Below the pieces are notes generated by a model. That model did not search any database. It was not told where the DNA came from and saw only the letters and a program-made list of their open reading frames with translations. A stretch of 7,321 nucleotides of DNA from JAENVT01 sp031412355 (GTDB lineage: Bacteria > Actinomycetota > Acidimicrobiia > Acidimicrobiales > Ilumatobacteraceae), in the NCBI GenBank assembly GCA_031412355.1, contig JANOCR010000018.1, forward strand, positions 1-7,321, written 5' to 3'. Of this stretch, positions 1 to 6,957 are shown piece after piece. Positions within the stretch are counted from its first letter, which is position 1, and every line of letters begins with the position of its first letter. Made by a program: the position numbers and the translations under genes.

Positions 1-1043
<1,043 letters not shown>

Positions 1044-1117
1044 TGCTCGGACATTCTTGTCGGGGAACATGTGGAACCCACGAACGTATCGGGGTTCACC
1101 TGGATACCGTCGACGCC
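1044..1117. promoter_or_regulatory. Short divergent intergenic region between glnS and the hemolysin III gene
   Basis: These 74 bases separate two divergently transcribed genes, so they should contain or overlap promoters for both. I could not identify a convincing -35/-10 pair or a Shine-Dalgarno for either gene. TTGTCG at 1057-1062 could be a -35, but no -10 lies at a suitable distance. The absence of ribosome binding sites leaves leaderless transcripts possible for one or both genes. Confidence 0.4.
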
Positions 1118-1768
1118 GTGGATTCTGTGGTGGTCAAACCGCTGCTGCGTGGTTGGTCGCATGTGCTCGCGTTCACCGCCGTAGCGGTGCTCGGGATCAT
1201 CATGGCGTCGGTCGCCGGAGCCTCGTTCAGCGAGCGGATGTGGCTGGTCGTGTACGTCGCCGGCACCCTGACGATGTTCGGGATTTCGGCGCTGTACCAC
1301 TGCCTGCGCTGGCAAGATCGTGCCCGGTCGATCATGCGTCGGCTGGATCATTCGGCGATCTTCCTGGCCATCGCCGGCGCATACACGCCGATCATGGCGG
1401 TGGCACTCGACGGCTGGCAGAAGGGCGTGGTGCTGTGCGCGGCTTGGGGTGGGGCTGTGATCGGCATGACGCTGGAGTGGTTGCCCTTCGACGTTCCCCG
1501 CCCGCTGTTCACTGCTATCTACGTGATCGTCGGCTGGTCGGCGGCAGTCGCCTTCAATCAACTGAATCGCAACCTCGGCACCGTCGGTTTCGGGCTGGTG
1601 CTGGGCGGGGGGCTGCTGTACACCATCGGCGCGGTCGTGTATGCGCTCAAGCGCCCGAACCCGTGGCCACGGGTGTTCGGGTTCCACGAGATCTTTCACC
1701 TGTTCACGATCGGCGGTGCCGGTTGCCACCTGGCCGCAATCGCGTTCTACGTCGTGCCGCTGATGTGA
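1118..1768 (+). CDS. trhA: Hemolysin III / TrhA family (PAQR-like) seven-helix membrane protein
   Basis: This is a 216-residue integral membrane protein of the hemolysin III family (E. coli YqfA/TrhA, Bacillus HlyIII), the bacterial branch of the PAQR superfamily. It has about seven hydrophobic segments, starting after KPLLRGWSH (residues 7-15). The family's metal-site residues are all visible: Ser57 and His61 in SALYH, Asp77 in RRLDH, and His190 and His194 in the last segment (HEIFH). IAGAYTPI (85-92) is another family mark. The name is historical. Proposed roles are membrane homeostasis or hydrolase activity, and lysis should not be assumed. The start is uncertain: the frame stays open upstream antisense to glnS, but homologous sequence begins near KPLLRGW, so GTG 1118 (or GTG 1127/1130) is chosen despite no clear Shine-Dalgarno. 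The beta-propeller gene follows after 51 bases on the same strand and may be cotranscribed. Confidence 0.92.
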   Translation: MDSVVVKPLLRGWSHVLAFTAVAVLGIIMASVAGASFSERMWLVVYVAGTLTMFGISALYHCLRWQDRARSIMRRLDHSAIFLAIAGAYTPIMAVALDGWQKGVVLCAAWGGAVIGMTLEWLPFDVPRPLFTAIYVIVGWSAAVAFNQLNRNLGTVGFGLVLGGGLLYTIGAVVYALKRPNPWPRVFGFHEIFHLFTIGGAGCHLAAIAFYVVPLM

Positions 1769-1804
1769 AGCGCAGGTCATGTGAGGCGCCCGAGCCGATC
1801 GGGT

Positions 1805-1811
1805 GGCAGGA
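1805..1811 (+). promoter_or_regulatory. Candidate ribosome binding site favouring GTG 1820 as start of the beta-propeller gene
   Basis: GGCAGGA ends 8 bases before GTG 1820, a normal Shine-Dalgarno spacing. An alternative in-frame GTG at 1781 has only an AGG four bases upstream. It would add a 13-residue basic leader (MRRPSRSGGRIQA) with no match to the family, whose N-terminus normally begins just before the R-x-I-G-P-x-R-G-G-R motif. Confidence 0.5.
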
Positions 1812-1819
1812 TTCAGGCC

Positions 1820-4800
1820 GTGCCGAACGTTGATCCGAAGTTCCTGAGCCAGATGCGTTATCGCTGCATCGGCCCGACCCGCGGCGGGCGGGCCGTGGCC
1901 GTGGCCGCCGACCCCAAGCGCCAGGCGGTCTTCTACTTCGGCGCCGTTGCCGGTGGTGTTTGGAAGAGCGACGACGCCGGCCAATTCTGGGAGAACGTCA
2001 CTGATGGCTTCCTGACCACCGCTTCCATCGGAGCGCTGGCGGTCGCGCCCTCCGACGGCAACGTGATCTATGCCGGCACCGGCGAATCGACCATTCGTAT
2101 CGACGTGACGCACGGTGACGGCGTCTACAAGTCGACCGATGCCGGCCTCACATGGCGGCACCTGGGCCTGGCTGAGTCACGTCACATCGGCGAGATTCGC
2201 GTCCACCCCGGCGATCCGGATCTGGTGTACGTCGCGGCACTCGGCCACGCGTCAAAAGACAATCCTGAGCGCGGGCTGTACCGATCGAAGGACGGTGGCG
2301 AGAACTGGGAGCGCGTGCTGCATGTCAGCGAGCGTGCCGGGGCGGTCGACGTGTCGCTGGATCCCGACAACCCGCGCATCATCTTCGCCACCATCTGGCA
2401 GACGCGCCGCACGTTCTGGTCGATCGACAGCGGTGGCCCCGACAGTGGCATGTGGCGCTCGCGGGATGGCGGCGACACGTGGGAGAACATCAGCCAACGG
2501 CCAGGCCTGCCCGACGGAACCCTCGGCAAGATCGGCGTCGCTGTCTCGCCTGCCCGCAGCGGCCGGGTGTTCGCGATGATCGAAGCCGAGGGTCGCAAGC
2601 GCGGCCTGTACCGCTCCGACGACGTCGGCGAGACGTGGGAGAAAGTGTCGTCGAATCCCGACCTCGGTTGGCGTCCTTGGTACTACCAACACGTCATCGC
2701 CCATCCCACCGACGCCGACGAGGTGTTCGTCATGAACATGAAGGCGTGGAGATCGATCGACGGCGGCAAGACGTTCGAGGAGTTCCACACGCCGCACGGC
2801 GACAACCACGCGCTGTGGATCGATCCGACAAACCCCGACCGCATGATCGGGTGCGACGACGGTGGCGCGTGGGTCTCGTTCAATGCCGGTGAGTCGTGGT
2901 CGACGATCTACAACCAGCTGACCGCGCAGTTCTACCACCTGGCCACCGACGACCAGTTTCCATACGTCGTGTACGGGTCGCAGCAGGACAACTCCAGCAT
3001 CGCGGTACCCAGCCAAACCGGTCTCGGTGCCATCAACTGGGCCGATTGCTACGCGCCCGGCACTGCCGAGAGCGGGTACGTGGCACCCAAGCCGGGCGAC
3101 CCCGACATCGTGTACGTGGGTGCTATCGGCAGCTCGCCCGGAGGCGGCGAATCGCTGCAGCGTTACGACCACATGACCAAACAGGTCCAGCTCGTCAACG
3201 TGTGGCCCGAGGCCTATCACGACGGCAACACTGCCGAGGTTCGGTTCCAATGGACGTACCCGATCGTGTTCTCCCCCCACGACAGCAACACGCTGTACAC
3301 CGCCGGCAACAAGGTGTTTCGCACGACCGACGAGGGCCACAGTTGGCAGACCATCAGCCCCGACCTCACCTACGCCGATCCTGACACGATGGGCGTCTCC
3401 GGCCCGCTGACCATGGACACAGCGGGTGCTGAGATGTACGCGACGATCTTCTCGTTGATGGTTTCGGCCCACCAGCAAGGTGTGCTGATGACCGGGTCCG
3501 ACGACGGCTTGCTGCACCTGTCGACGAACGACGGCGGCGATTGGGCCAACGTCACGCCACCCGACCTCCCGAAGTTCTCGCAGGTCACGATGCTGGCCGA
3601 GTCGCCTCACACGCCCGGCACGATCTACATGACGGCGGCCCGCCACAAGATGGGCGACTACGCGCCGTACGTATACAAGACGACCGATCTCGGCACGACA
3701 TGGACCCGGATCGACGGTGGGCTGCCACAGCACGAGTTCTGCCGCGTCATCCGCGAGGACCCCAATCGCGAAGGTCTGCTGTACGTAGGCACCGAGCTGG
3801 GCATCCATGTGTCCTTCGATGACGGCGCTGCCTGGCAGTCGCTGCAGTGCAACCTTCCCGTCACGCCCATCTACGACTTCGTCGTGAAGGACACCGATCT
3901 GGTCGTGGCGACGCACGGGCGCTCGTTCTGGATCCTCGACGACCTCACGCCACTGCACCAGATGCACGACGATCTGTTCGGGGCGAGCCGATACCTGCTG
4001 AAGCCCCGGGCCGCGGTTCGCACGCCCCCGCACATCGCGTCGGTGTGGGGAGGTACGCCTGGCGGCAAGAACTACCACGTCACCAGCGGCCAGAACGCCA
4101 CGTTCTATATCGAGGAACTCGACACCGGTCACGTCCGCAAGCGGGTCATCGATGCGGGCGAGGACCTCGAACGGGGCGTTCGGATCATGTATTTCCTCGA
4201 CCAGGCCGCGGTCGGCGAGGCCAGCCTTAGCATCAGCGACGGCGACGGCAACGAGATCGAGAAGTTCCCGAGCACCATTCCTGCCGACAAGAAGGATCGC
4301 CACGGTTTGTACATCACCGCAGCCGAGGGCATGAACACCTTCCAATGGCCGATGACGTACCCGACGGGCGTGAAGATGGTCGATACCGAGTTCCACAAGC
4401 CGCCCACGGGTCCGCTCGCCAGGCCCGGCACGTATCACGCCACGCTGACCGTCGGCGACTGGTCGATGACGCAATCCTTCGAGCTGCGCAAGGACCCCCG
4501 GCTTTCGGTCAGCGATGCCGACCTGGCCGAGCAGTTCGACTTCCAGATCCAGATCCGCGACAAGTTGTCGGAGATCGTCACCGGCGTCAACACCATCCGG
4601 TCGTTGAAGCGGCAGCTCGGCGAGTGGGTCCAGCGGCTGACCGGCAACGAGGCGGCGACTGCCGTGGCCGCTGCGGCAGAGGCACTCTCGAAGCAGCTCG
4701 AACAGGTCGAGGGCGAACTCGTTCAACGAGAGTTCACGACCGACGGCGACACGTTGAACTATCGAGCGAAGTTGTTCGAGAAGCTCAGCGCCCTGCCACC

Positions 4801-4978
4801 GGTCGTCGCCAGCGCCGACACGCGTCCGACGACGCAGTCCTATGCCGTCTACCAGAAACTCGCCGGCCAGGCCGACGAACAGTTGTCGGCATTGAGGGCG
4901 TTCGAGGGAGACCTCGAACGCATCAACGATCAGATGCGCACGCTGGGTGTCAGCATCATCGGCGCCTCAGGTGGCTAG
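1820..4978 (+). CDS. Large BNR/Asp-box (sortilin/VPS10-like) beta-propeller protein with Ig-like and helical C-terminus
   Basis: This 1052-residue protein belongs to the bacterial family often annotated as 'glycosyl hydrolase', 'WD40/YVTN/BNR-like' or 'VPS10 domain' protein. Its biochemical role is not established. The N-terminal motif MRYRCIGPTRGGRAVAVA is typical. I count eleven Asp-box motifs (S/T-x-D/N-x-G-x-x-W/F) between about residues 50 and 665, for example SDDAGQFW, STDAGLTW, SKDGGENW, SRDGGDTW, TTDLGTTW and SFDDGAAW. They mark the hairpins of one large or two tandem beta-propellers. THGRSFWILDDLTPL closes the propeller region. An Ig/FixG-like beta region (about 740-890) ends in PGTYHATLTVGDW. 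A helical, probably coiled-coil tail follows (about 895-1045). The N-terminus has no signal peptide or membrane segment, although I recall most relatives as exported. The last 12 bases overlap the convergent ArsR gene. I see no catalytic site I could vouch for, so enzyme activity is not claimed. Confidence 0.93.
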   Translation: MPNVDPKFLSQMRYRCIGPTRGGRAVAVAADPKRQAVFYFGAVAGGVWKSDDAGQFWENVTDGFLTTASIGALAVAPSDGNVIYAGTGESTIRIDVTHGDGVYKSTDAGLTWRHLGLAESRHIGEIRVHPGDPDLVYVAALGHASKDNPERGLYRSKDGGENWERVLHVSERAGAVDVSLDPDNPRIIFATIWQTRRTFWSIDSGGPDSGMWRSRDGGDTWENISQRPGLPDGTLGKIGVAVSPARSGRVFAMIEAEGRKRGLYRSDDVGETWEKVSSNPDLGWRPWYYQHVIAHPTDADEVFVMNMKAWRSIDGGKTFEEFHTPHGDNHALWIDPTNPDRMIGCDDGGAWVSFNAGESWSTIYNQLTAQFYHLATDDQFPYVVYGSQQDNSSIAVPSQTGLGAINWADCYAPGTAESGYVAPKPGDPDIVYVGAIGSSPGGGESLQRYDHMTKQVQLVNVWPEAYHDGNTAEVRFQWTYPIVFSPHDSNTLYTAGNKVFRTTDEGHSWQTISPDLTYADPDTMGVSGPLTMDTAGAEMYATIFSLMVSAHQQGVLMTGSDDGLLHLSTNDGGDWANVTPPDLPKFSQVTMLAESPHTPGTIYMTAARHKMGDYAPYVYKTTDLGTTWTRIDGGLPQHEFCRVIREDPNREGLLYVGTELGIHVSFDDGAAWQSLQCNLPVTPIYDFVVKDTDLVVATHGRSFWILDDLTPLHQMHDDLFGASRYLLKPRAAVRTPPHIASVWGGTPGGKNYHVTSGQNATFYIEELDTGHVRKRVIDAGEDLERGVRIMYFLDQAAVGEASLSISDGDGNEIEKFPSTIPADKKDRHGLYITAAEGMNTFQWPMTYPTGVKMVDTEFHKPPTGPLARPGTYHATLTVGDWSMTQSFELRKDPRLSVSDADLAEQFDFQIQIRDKLSEIVTGVNTIRSLKRQLGEWVQRLTGNEAATAVAAAAEALSKQLEQVEGELVQREFTTDGDTLNYRAKLFEKLSALPPVVASADTRPTTQSYAVYQKLAGQADEQLSALRAFEGDLERINDQMRTLGVSIIGASGG

Positions 4979-5314
4979 CCGGCGCAGGCGGTCGATGCGC
5001 TTGTCCCACAGCCCGGCGGTATCGAGGATCCACCCGACCGCGGCGGCCAGCGGCTGTGGCGTGACCCCGTAGCGCACCTCGCGACCTGTGCGTTCGTGAT
5101 CGAGCAACCCCGCAGCTTCCAACACCTGCAAGTGCTTGAGGATCGCCTGGCGCGTCAGCGGCGTCGTTTCGGCCAGCACCGTGGCGGTCGTCGGCCCCTT
5201 GGTCAGCAGACGCTCGACCAGCTGTCGTCGTGTCGGGTCGGCGAGCGCGCCGAACAACGTGTCGAGCGCGCCGGGGTCGGTCGTGCTGGTGGCCCTGGTC
5301 GACGTGCGGGTCAC
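4967..5314 (-). CDS. ArsR-family winged-helix transcriptional regulator
   Basis: This 115-residue DNA-binding protein has the ArsR core. LFGALADPTRRQLVERLL (residues 20-37) is the classic first helix pair. TRQAILKHLQVLEAAGLL (54-71) contains the recognition helix, and ERTGREVRYGVTP (74-86) forms the wing. It contains no cysteine at all, so the CxC metal site of arsenic/cadmium sensors is missing and metal sensing is unlikely. The C-terminus (WILDTAGLWDKRIDRLRRL) matches the subgroup of ArsR regulators that accompany SRPBCC/AHSA1 proteins. The GTG start at 5314 overlaps the SRPBCC stop as GTGA, which suggests translational coupling. The frame is open further upstream, but that part is antisense-like shadow of the SRPBCC gene. 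It probably represses its own operon and perhaps clpP through the inverted repeats at 5779-5794 and 5824-5841. The 3' end overlaps the beta-propeller gene by 12 bases. Confidence 0.93.
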   Translation of the reverse strand: MTRTSTRATSTTDPGALDTLFGALADPTRRQLVERLLTKGPTTATVLAETTPLTRQAILKHLQVLEAAGLLDHERTGREVRYGVTPQPLAAAVGWILDTAGLWDKRIDRLRRLAT

Positions 5315-5763
5315 GCCATCACAGCGGATTGCACGATCAGGAGCCACAGTGAGACCAGCCTGACGTCCCACGACACCGCGGCGCTCGACATGGATCTCGA
5401 CATGGATCTCGACATGGAGATGGTTGCCGATGCCCCGCGGAACTGCTCGCGAATATGCAGTTGCGAGTGGCCGTCGGGCAACTCGACGATGTCGAGCTGC
5501 ACGAATGACGCGGACGAGGGATCGTTGCGGTTCCACCACGAGAACGCGATCCCGCGGCCCTCGGTGACGGAGTCGATGCGCACCTGCCGTGTAACGCCAT
5601 CTTCGACGGCTGAGCCGACGGCCTCGGCAGCGATGACCACGTCGGCCTCGTCGACGAGCCACGAGCTCCACCCATCTGCAGACGATATGAGTTCCCACAA
5701 CTGTTCCGCATCCAGGTCGAGATCAGCGGTGCGTTCGATGGTCGGATCATCAGGCAGCGACAT
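5311..5763 (-). CDS. SRPBCC (AHSA1/START-like) domain protein, first gene of the ArsR operon
   Basis: This is a 150-residue protein. Its opening TIERTADLDLDAEQLWELISSADGWSSWL resembles the first strand and helices of SRPBCC hydrophobic-pocket proteins. IAFSWWNR, FVQLDIVELPDGHSQLHIREQF and the final helix SWDVRLVSLWLL fit the rest of the helix-grip fold. Such proteins are often encoded beside ArsR regulators; the ligand or reaction is usually unknown, and so it is here. ATG 5763 is chosen because a -10-like TACAAT lies 7 bases upstream, so the message may be leaderless. A GTG at 5796 would need a Shine-Dalgarno touching the start codon. Between the last strand and last helix, residues of about 115-127 are an SMSR repeat encoded by a 12-bp tandem repeat. 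The gene precedes and overlaps the repressor gene by 4 bases. Confidence 0.85.
   Translation of the reverse strand: MSLPDDPTIERTADLDLDAEQLWELISSADGWSSWLVDEADVVIAAEAVGSAVEDGVTRQVRIDSVTEGRGIAFSWWNRNDPSSASFVQLDIVELPDGHSQLHIREQFRGASATISMSRSMSRSMSSAAVSWDVRLVSLWLLIVQSAVMA
5384..5419. repeat. Three tandem copies of a 12-bp unit inside the SRPBCC gene
   Basis: On the plus strand CTCGACATGGAT is repeated at 5384-5395 and 5396-5407, with an 11/12 copy (last base G) at 5408-5419. The unit length is a multiple of three, so the frame is kept. It encodes an SMSR-type repeat in the SRPBCC protein between the last beta strand and the final helix. It looks like a recent slippage expansion and could vary between strains. 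Confidence 0.9.
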
Positions 5764-5770
5764 GTTCGGA

Positions 5771-5776
5771 ATTGTA
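5771..5776 (-). promoter_or_regulatory. Candidate -10 box of the SRPBCC-ArsR operon (leaderless start)
   Basis: The minus strand reads TACAAT here, 5 of 6 bases of the TATAAT consensus. It ends 7 bases before the A of ATG 5763, so the transcript would start at or next to the start codon. The -35 at 17 bp spacing (GAGGTG) is poor, so recognition would rely on the -10 or an activator. Inverted repeat 1 lies in the spacer just upstream. Confidence 0.5.
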
Positions 5777-5778
5777 GC

Positions 5779-5794
5779 GCAACTAGAGGGTTGC
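5779..5794. promoter_or_regulatory. Putative repressor operator 1 (GCAAC-N6-GTTGC)
   Basis: The sequence GCAACTAGAGGGTTGC is an inverted repeat with 5-bp arms and a 6-bp centre. It shares arms, spacing and the half site GCAACTA with the copy at 5824-5841, 46 bp away centre to centre. It lies between the -10 and -35 positions of the SRPBCC promoter and touches the -35 of the clpP promoter, so a bound protein could block both. Assigning it to the adjacent ArsR protein is inference from proximity. Confidence 0.6.
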
Positions 5795-5819
5795 ACCTCC
5801 TCTTACTGATCGCTACGAT
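5791..5819 (+). promoter_or_regulatory. Candidate sigma70-type promoter of clpP
   Basis: TTGCAC at 5791-5796 and TACGAT at 5814-5819 are separated by exactly 17 bp. They match the -35 and -10 consensus at 3 of 6 and 4 of 6 positions. Transcription would begin near 5826, inside operator 2. The match is moderate, but the spacing and its position between the two operator copies are right for a regulated promoter. Confidence 0.45.
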
Positions 5820-5821
5820 CA
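5807..5821. promoter_or_regulatory. 15-bp palindrome TGATCG-CTA-CGATCA over the clpP -10 region
   Basis: Perfect 6-bp arms flank a 3-bp centre. It sits midway between the two GCAAC-N6-GTTGC sites and covers the predicted clpP -10 (TACGAT). Its sequence is unrelated to those sites, so it could bind a second regulator. GATCG words are common in GC-rich genomes, so chance is a real alternative. Confidence 0.35.
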
Positions 5822-5823
5822 TC

Positions 5824-5841
5824 TGCAACTACTTAGTTGCA
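5824..5841. promoter_or_regulatory. Putative repressor operator 2, perfect 8-bp-arm inverted repeat
   Basis: TGCAACTACTTAGTTGCA has perfect 8-bp arms around a 2-bp centre and contains the same GCAAC-N6-GTTGC core as operator 1. It covers the predicted clpP transcription start and ends just before the clpP ribosome binding site. A bound dimeric winged-helix repressor would block clpP transcription. The size and symmetry fit ArsR-family operators. Confidence 0.65.
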
Positions 5842-5842
5842 C

Positions 5843-5849
5843 AAAGGAG
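5843..5849 (+). promoter_or_regulatory. Ribosome binding site of clpP
   Basis: AAAGGAG ends 7 bases before ATG 5857. It fixes that ATG as the start rather than the in-frame GTG/TTG-type codons further upstream, which would read through both operator copies. Confidence 0.85.
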
Positions 5850-5856
5850 CGTATTC

Positions 5857-6471
5857 ATGTTGGTCCCCACGGTCATCGAGAGCACCAGCCGAGGCGAGCG
5901 CGCCTTCGACATCTACTCGCGGCTGCTCGTCAATCGAATCGTCTTCCTCGGCGCGGCGATCGACGACAACGTCACCAACCTGGTCATTGCCCAGCTCCTG
6001 CATCTGGAGAGCGAGAATGCCGACGCCGATGTCGCCATCTACATCAACAGCCCCGGCGGCGACATGAACGGGCTCTTTGCCATCCACGACACGATGCGCT
6101 ACATCAACCCCGACGTGGCCACGATCTGCGTCGGTCAGGCCGCGTCTGCCGCCGCTGTTCTGCTGGCGGCCGGCACGCCCGGCAAGCGCTATGCGCTCCC
6201 CAACGCGCGGGTGCTGATCCATCAACCTCACGGTGGTGCGCAGGGGCAGTCGACCGATATGGAGCTGGCCGTGGCCGAGATGGTGGAGATGCGCCGTCGG
6301 ATGGTCGACATCCTGGTCGCGGCTACGGGCCAGACGGCAGAACGGATCACCGCCGACATCGATCGTGACTACATAGTGCGCGGCGACCAGGCCGTTGCCT
6401 ACGGCCTCGTCGACCACGTGATCGATCGGCGGCAGTTGCCAAGCCCGACGAAGGCGATCGCCGCCGCCTGA
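5857..6471 (+). CDS. clpP: ATP-dependent Clp protease proteolytic subunit (ClpP2-like), stand-alone
   Basis: This 204-residue serine peptidase (MEROPS S14) should form the barrel-shaped proteolytic core that works with ClpX or ClpC unfoldases in the cytoplasm. The triad is intact: Ser97 in GQAASAAAVLL, His122 in LIHQPHGG and Asp171 in DIDRDY. The numbers are the same as in mature E. coli ClpP. ERAFDIYSRLL and RIVFLGAAIDD near the N-terminus, the oxyanion-loop INSPGGD (63-69) and AYGLVDHVI near the end are all canonical. Ala98-Ala99 after the nucleophile, instead of Met-Gly, resembles actinobacterial ClpP2. Essential actinobacterial clpP genes usually come as a clpP1-clpP2 pair beside clpX. 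Here neither partner is adjacent, so this is probably an additional ClpP. It faces the SRPBCC-ArsR operon across 93 bases containing two putative operators, which suggests regulated expression. The VOC gene follows 33 bases later. Confidence 0.96.
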   Translation: MLVPTVIESTSRGERAFDIYSRLLVNRIVFLGAAIDDNVTNLVIAQLLHLESENADADVAIYINSPGGDMNGLFAIHDTMRYINPDVATICVGQAASAAAVLLAAGTPGKRYALPNARVLIHQPHGGAQGQSTDMELAVAEMVEMRRRMVDILVAATGQTAERITADIDRDYIVRGDQAVAYGLVDHVIDRRQLPSPTKAIAAA

Positions 6472-6504
6472 CTGGTGCCTGATTCAGCGTGGGATGATTT
6501 GACC

Positions 6505-6876
6505 ATGCTCGATCATCTCTCCATCCAGTGTTCGGATACCGCTGCCAGCTCGGCCTTCTACGACGCGGTGCTCGCACCACTTGGCGGCACTCGCGTCATG
6601 GACTTCGGCCCGGTCATCGGCTACGGCGTGCCGCCGATGCCCGACTTCTGGATCGGGCCGGACCAAACCGGCGAAGGCTTCAAGGAATCACACATCGCCT
6701 TCTCGGCGCCCGACCGCGAGGCCGTTCGGTTGTTCTTCACTGCTGCCATCGCCCTCGGTGCCGAGATGTTGCACGAGCCACGCGTGTGGCCCGAGTATCA
6801 CCCCAACTACTACGGCGCCTTCGTGCGCGACCCCGACGGCAACAACGTCGAAGCGGTCTGCCACCTGCCCGAATGA
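6505..6876 (+). CDS. VOC (glyoxalase/bleomycin resistance/dioxygenase fold) family protein
   Basis: This 123-residue single-domain protein has two beta-alpha-beta-beta-beta modules. MLDHLSIQCSDTAASSAFYD opens the first, and ESHIAFSAPDREAVRLFF opens the second. RDPDGNNVEAVCH near the end is the classic C-terminal metal-ligand strand. Candidate metal ligands are His4, His63 and Glu116. The segment HEPRVWPEYHPNYYGAF (about 90-106) marks a well-populated bacterial subgroup of unknown substrate; glyoxalase I activity should not be assumed. ATG 6505 places the first ligand strand at the N-terminus as in relatives. A GTG at 6475 would add ten unmatched residues. GGGATGA upstream is a weak Shine-Dalgarno. 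It may be cotranscribed with clpP, 33 bases upstream, and a hairpin follows 26 bases after the stop. Confidence 0.92.
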   Translation: MLDHLSIQCSDTAASSAFYDAVLAPLGGTRVMDFGPVIGYGVPPMPDFWIGPDQTGEGFKESHIAFSAPDREAVRLFFTAAIALGAEMLHEPRVWPEYHPNYYGAFVRDPDGNNVEAVCHLPE

Positions 6877-6902
6877 AAGACACGCCGAAGGATCCGGTGG
6901 GC

Positions 6903-6927
6903 GTGCGTAAGCGTTCCGCTTACGCAC
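6903..6927 (+). terminator. Perfect 11-bp hairpin, likely terminator of the clpP-VOC unit
   Basis: GTGCGTAAGCG (6903-6913) and CGCTTACGCAC (6917-6927) are exact reverse complements around a 3-base loop TTC. The hairpin starts 26 bases after the VOC stop. The bases that follow (TATTTGATC) are only moderately T-rich, so termination efficiency is uncertain. It could also act on transcripts arriving from the convergent gene on the right. Confidence 0.7.
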
Positions 6928-6957
6928 TATTTGATCGCCGATCAGTTCATCCAACGG

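Noticed and set aside
1057..1091. Possible hemolysin III promoter using TTGTCG at 1057
   Set aside because: No -10-like hexamer occurs at 16-18 bp; the nearest candidate is about 23 bp away.
2252..4726. An 824-codon open frame on the minus strand
   Set aside because: It lies entirely antisense to the beta-propeller gene, whose domains and motifs are unmistakable. Its product is rich in Arg, Val, Gly and Asp with no recognisable domain, as expected for the complement of a GC-rich gene.
5315..5698. Longer ArsR reading frame starting at 5698
   Set aside because: The extra part is antisense-like Arg-rich sequence in another frame of the SRPBCC gene. The GTG at 5314 gives a normal ArsR length and a typical GTGA operon overlap.
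5791..5856. ClpP N-terminal extension from 5791
   Set aside because: It would translate through both operator copies and the ribosome binding site. ATG 5857 has AAAGGAG at ideal spacing and gives catalytic numbering identical to mature E. coli ClpP.
6932..6944. TGATCG-C-CGATCA palindrome after the VOC gene, with the same arms as the one at 5807-5821
   Set aside because: The spacer differs (1 versus 3 bases), so the same dimeric protein is unlikely to bind both, and GATCG words are frequent in this sequence. Treated as coincidence.
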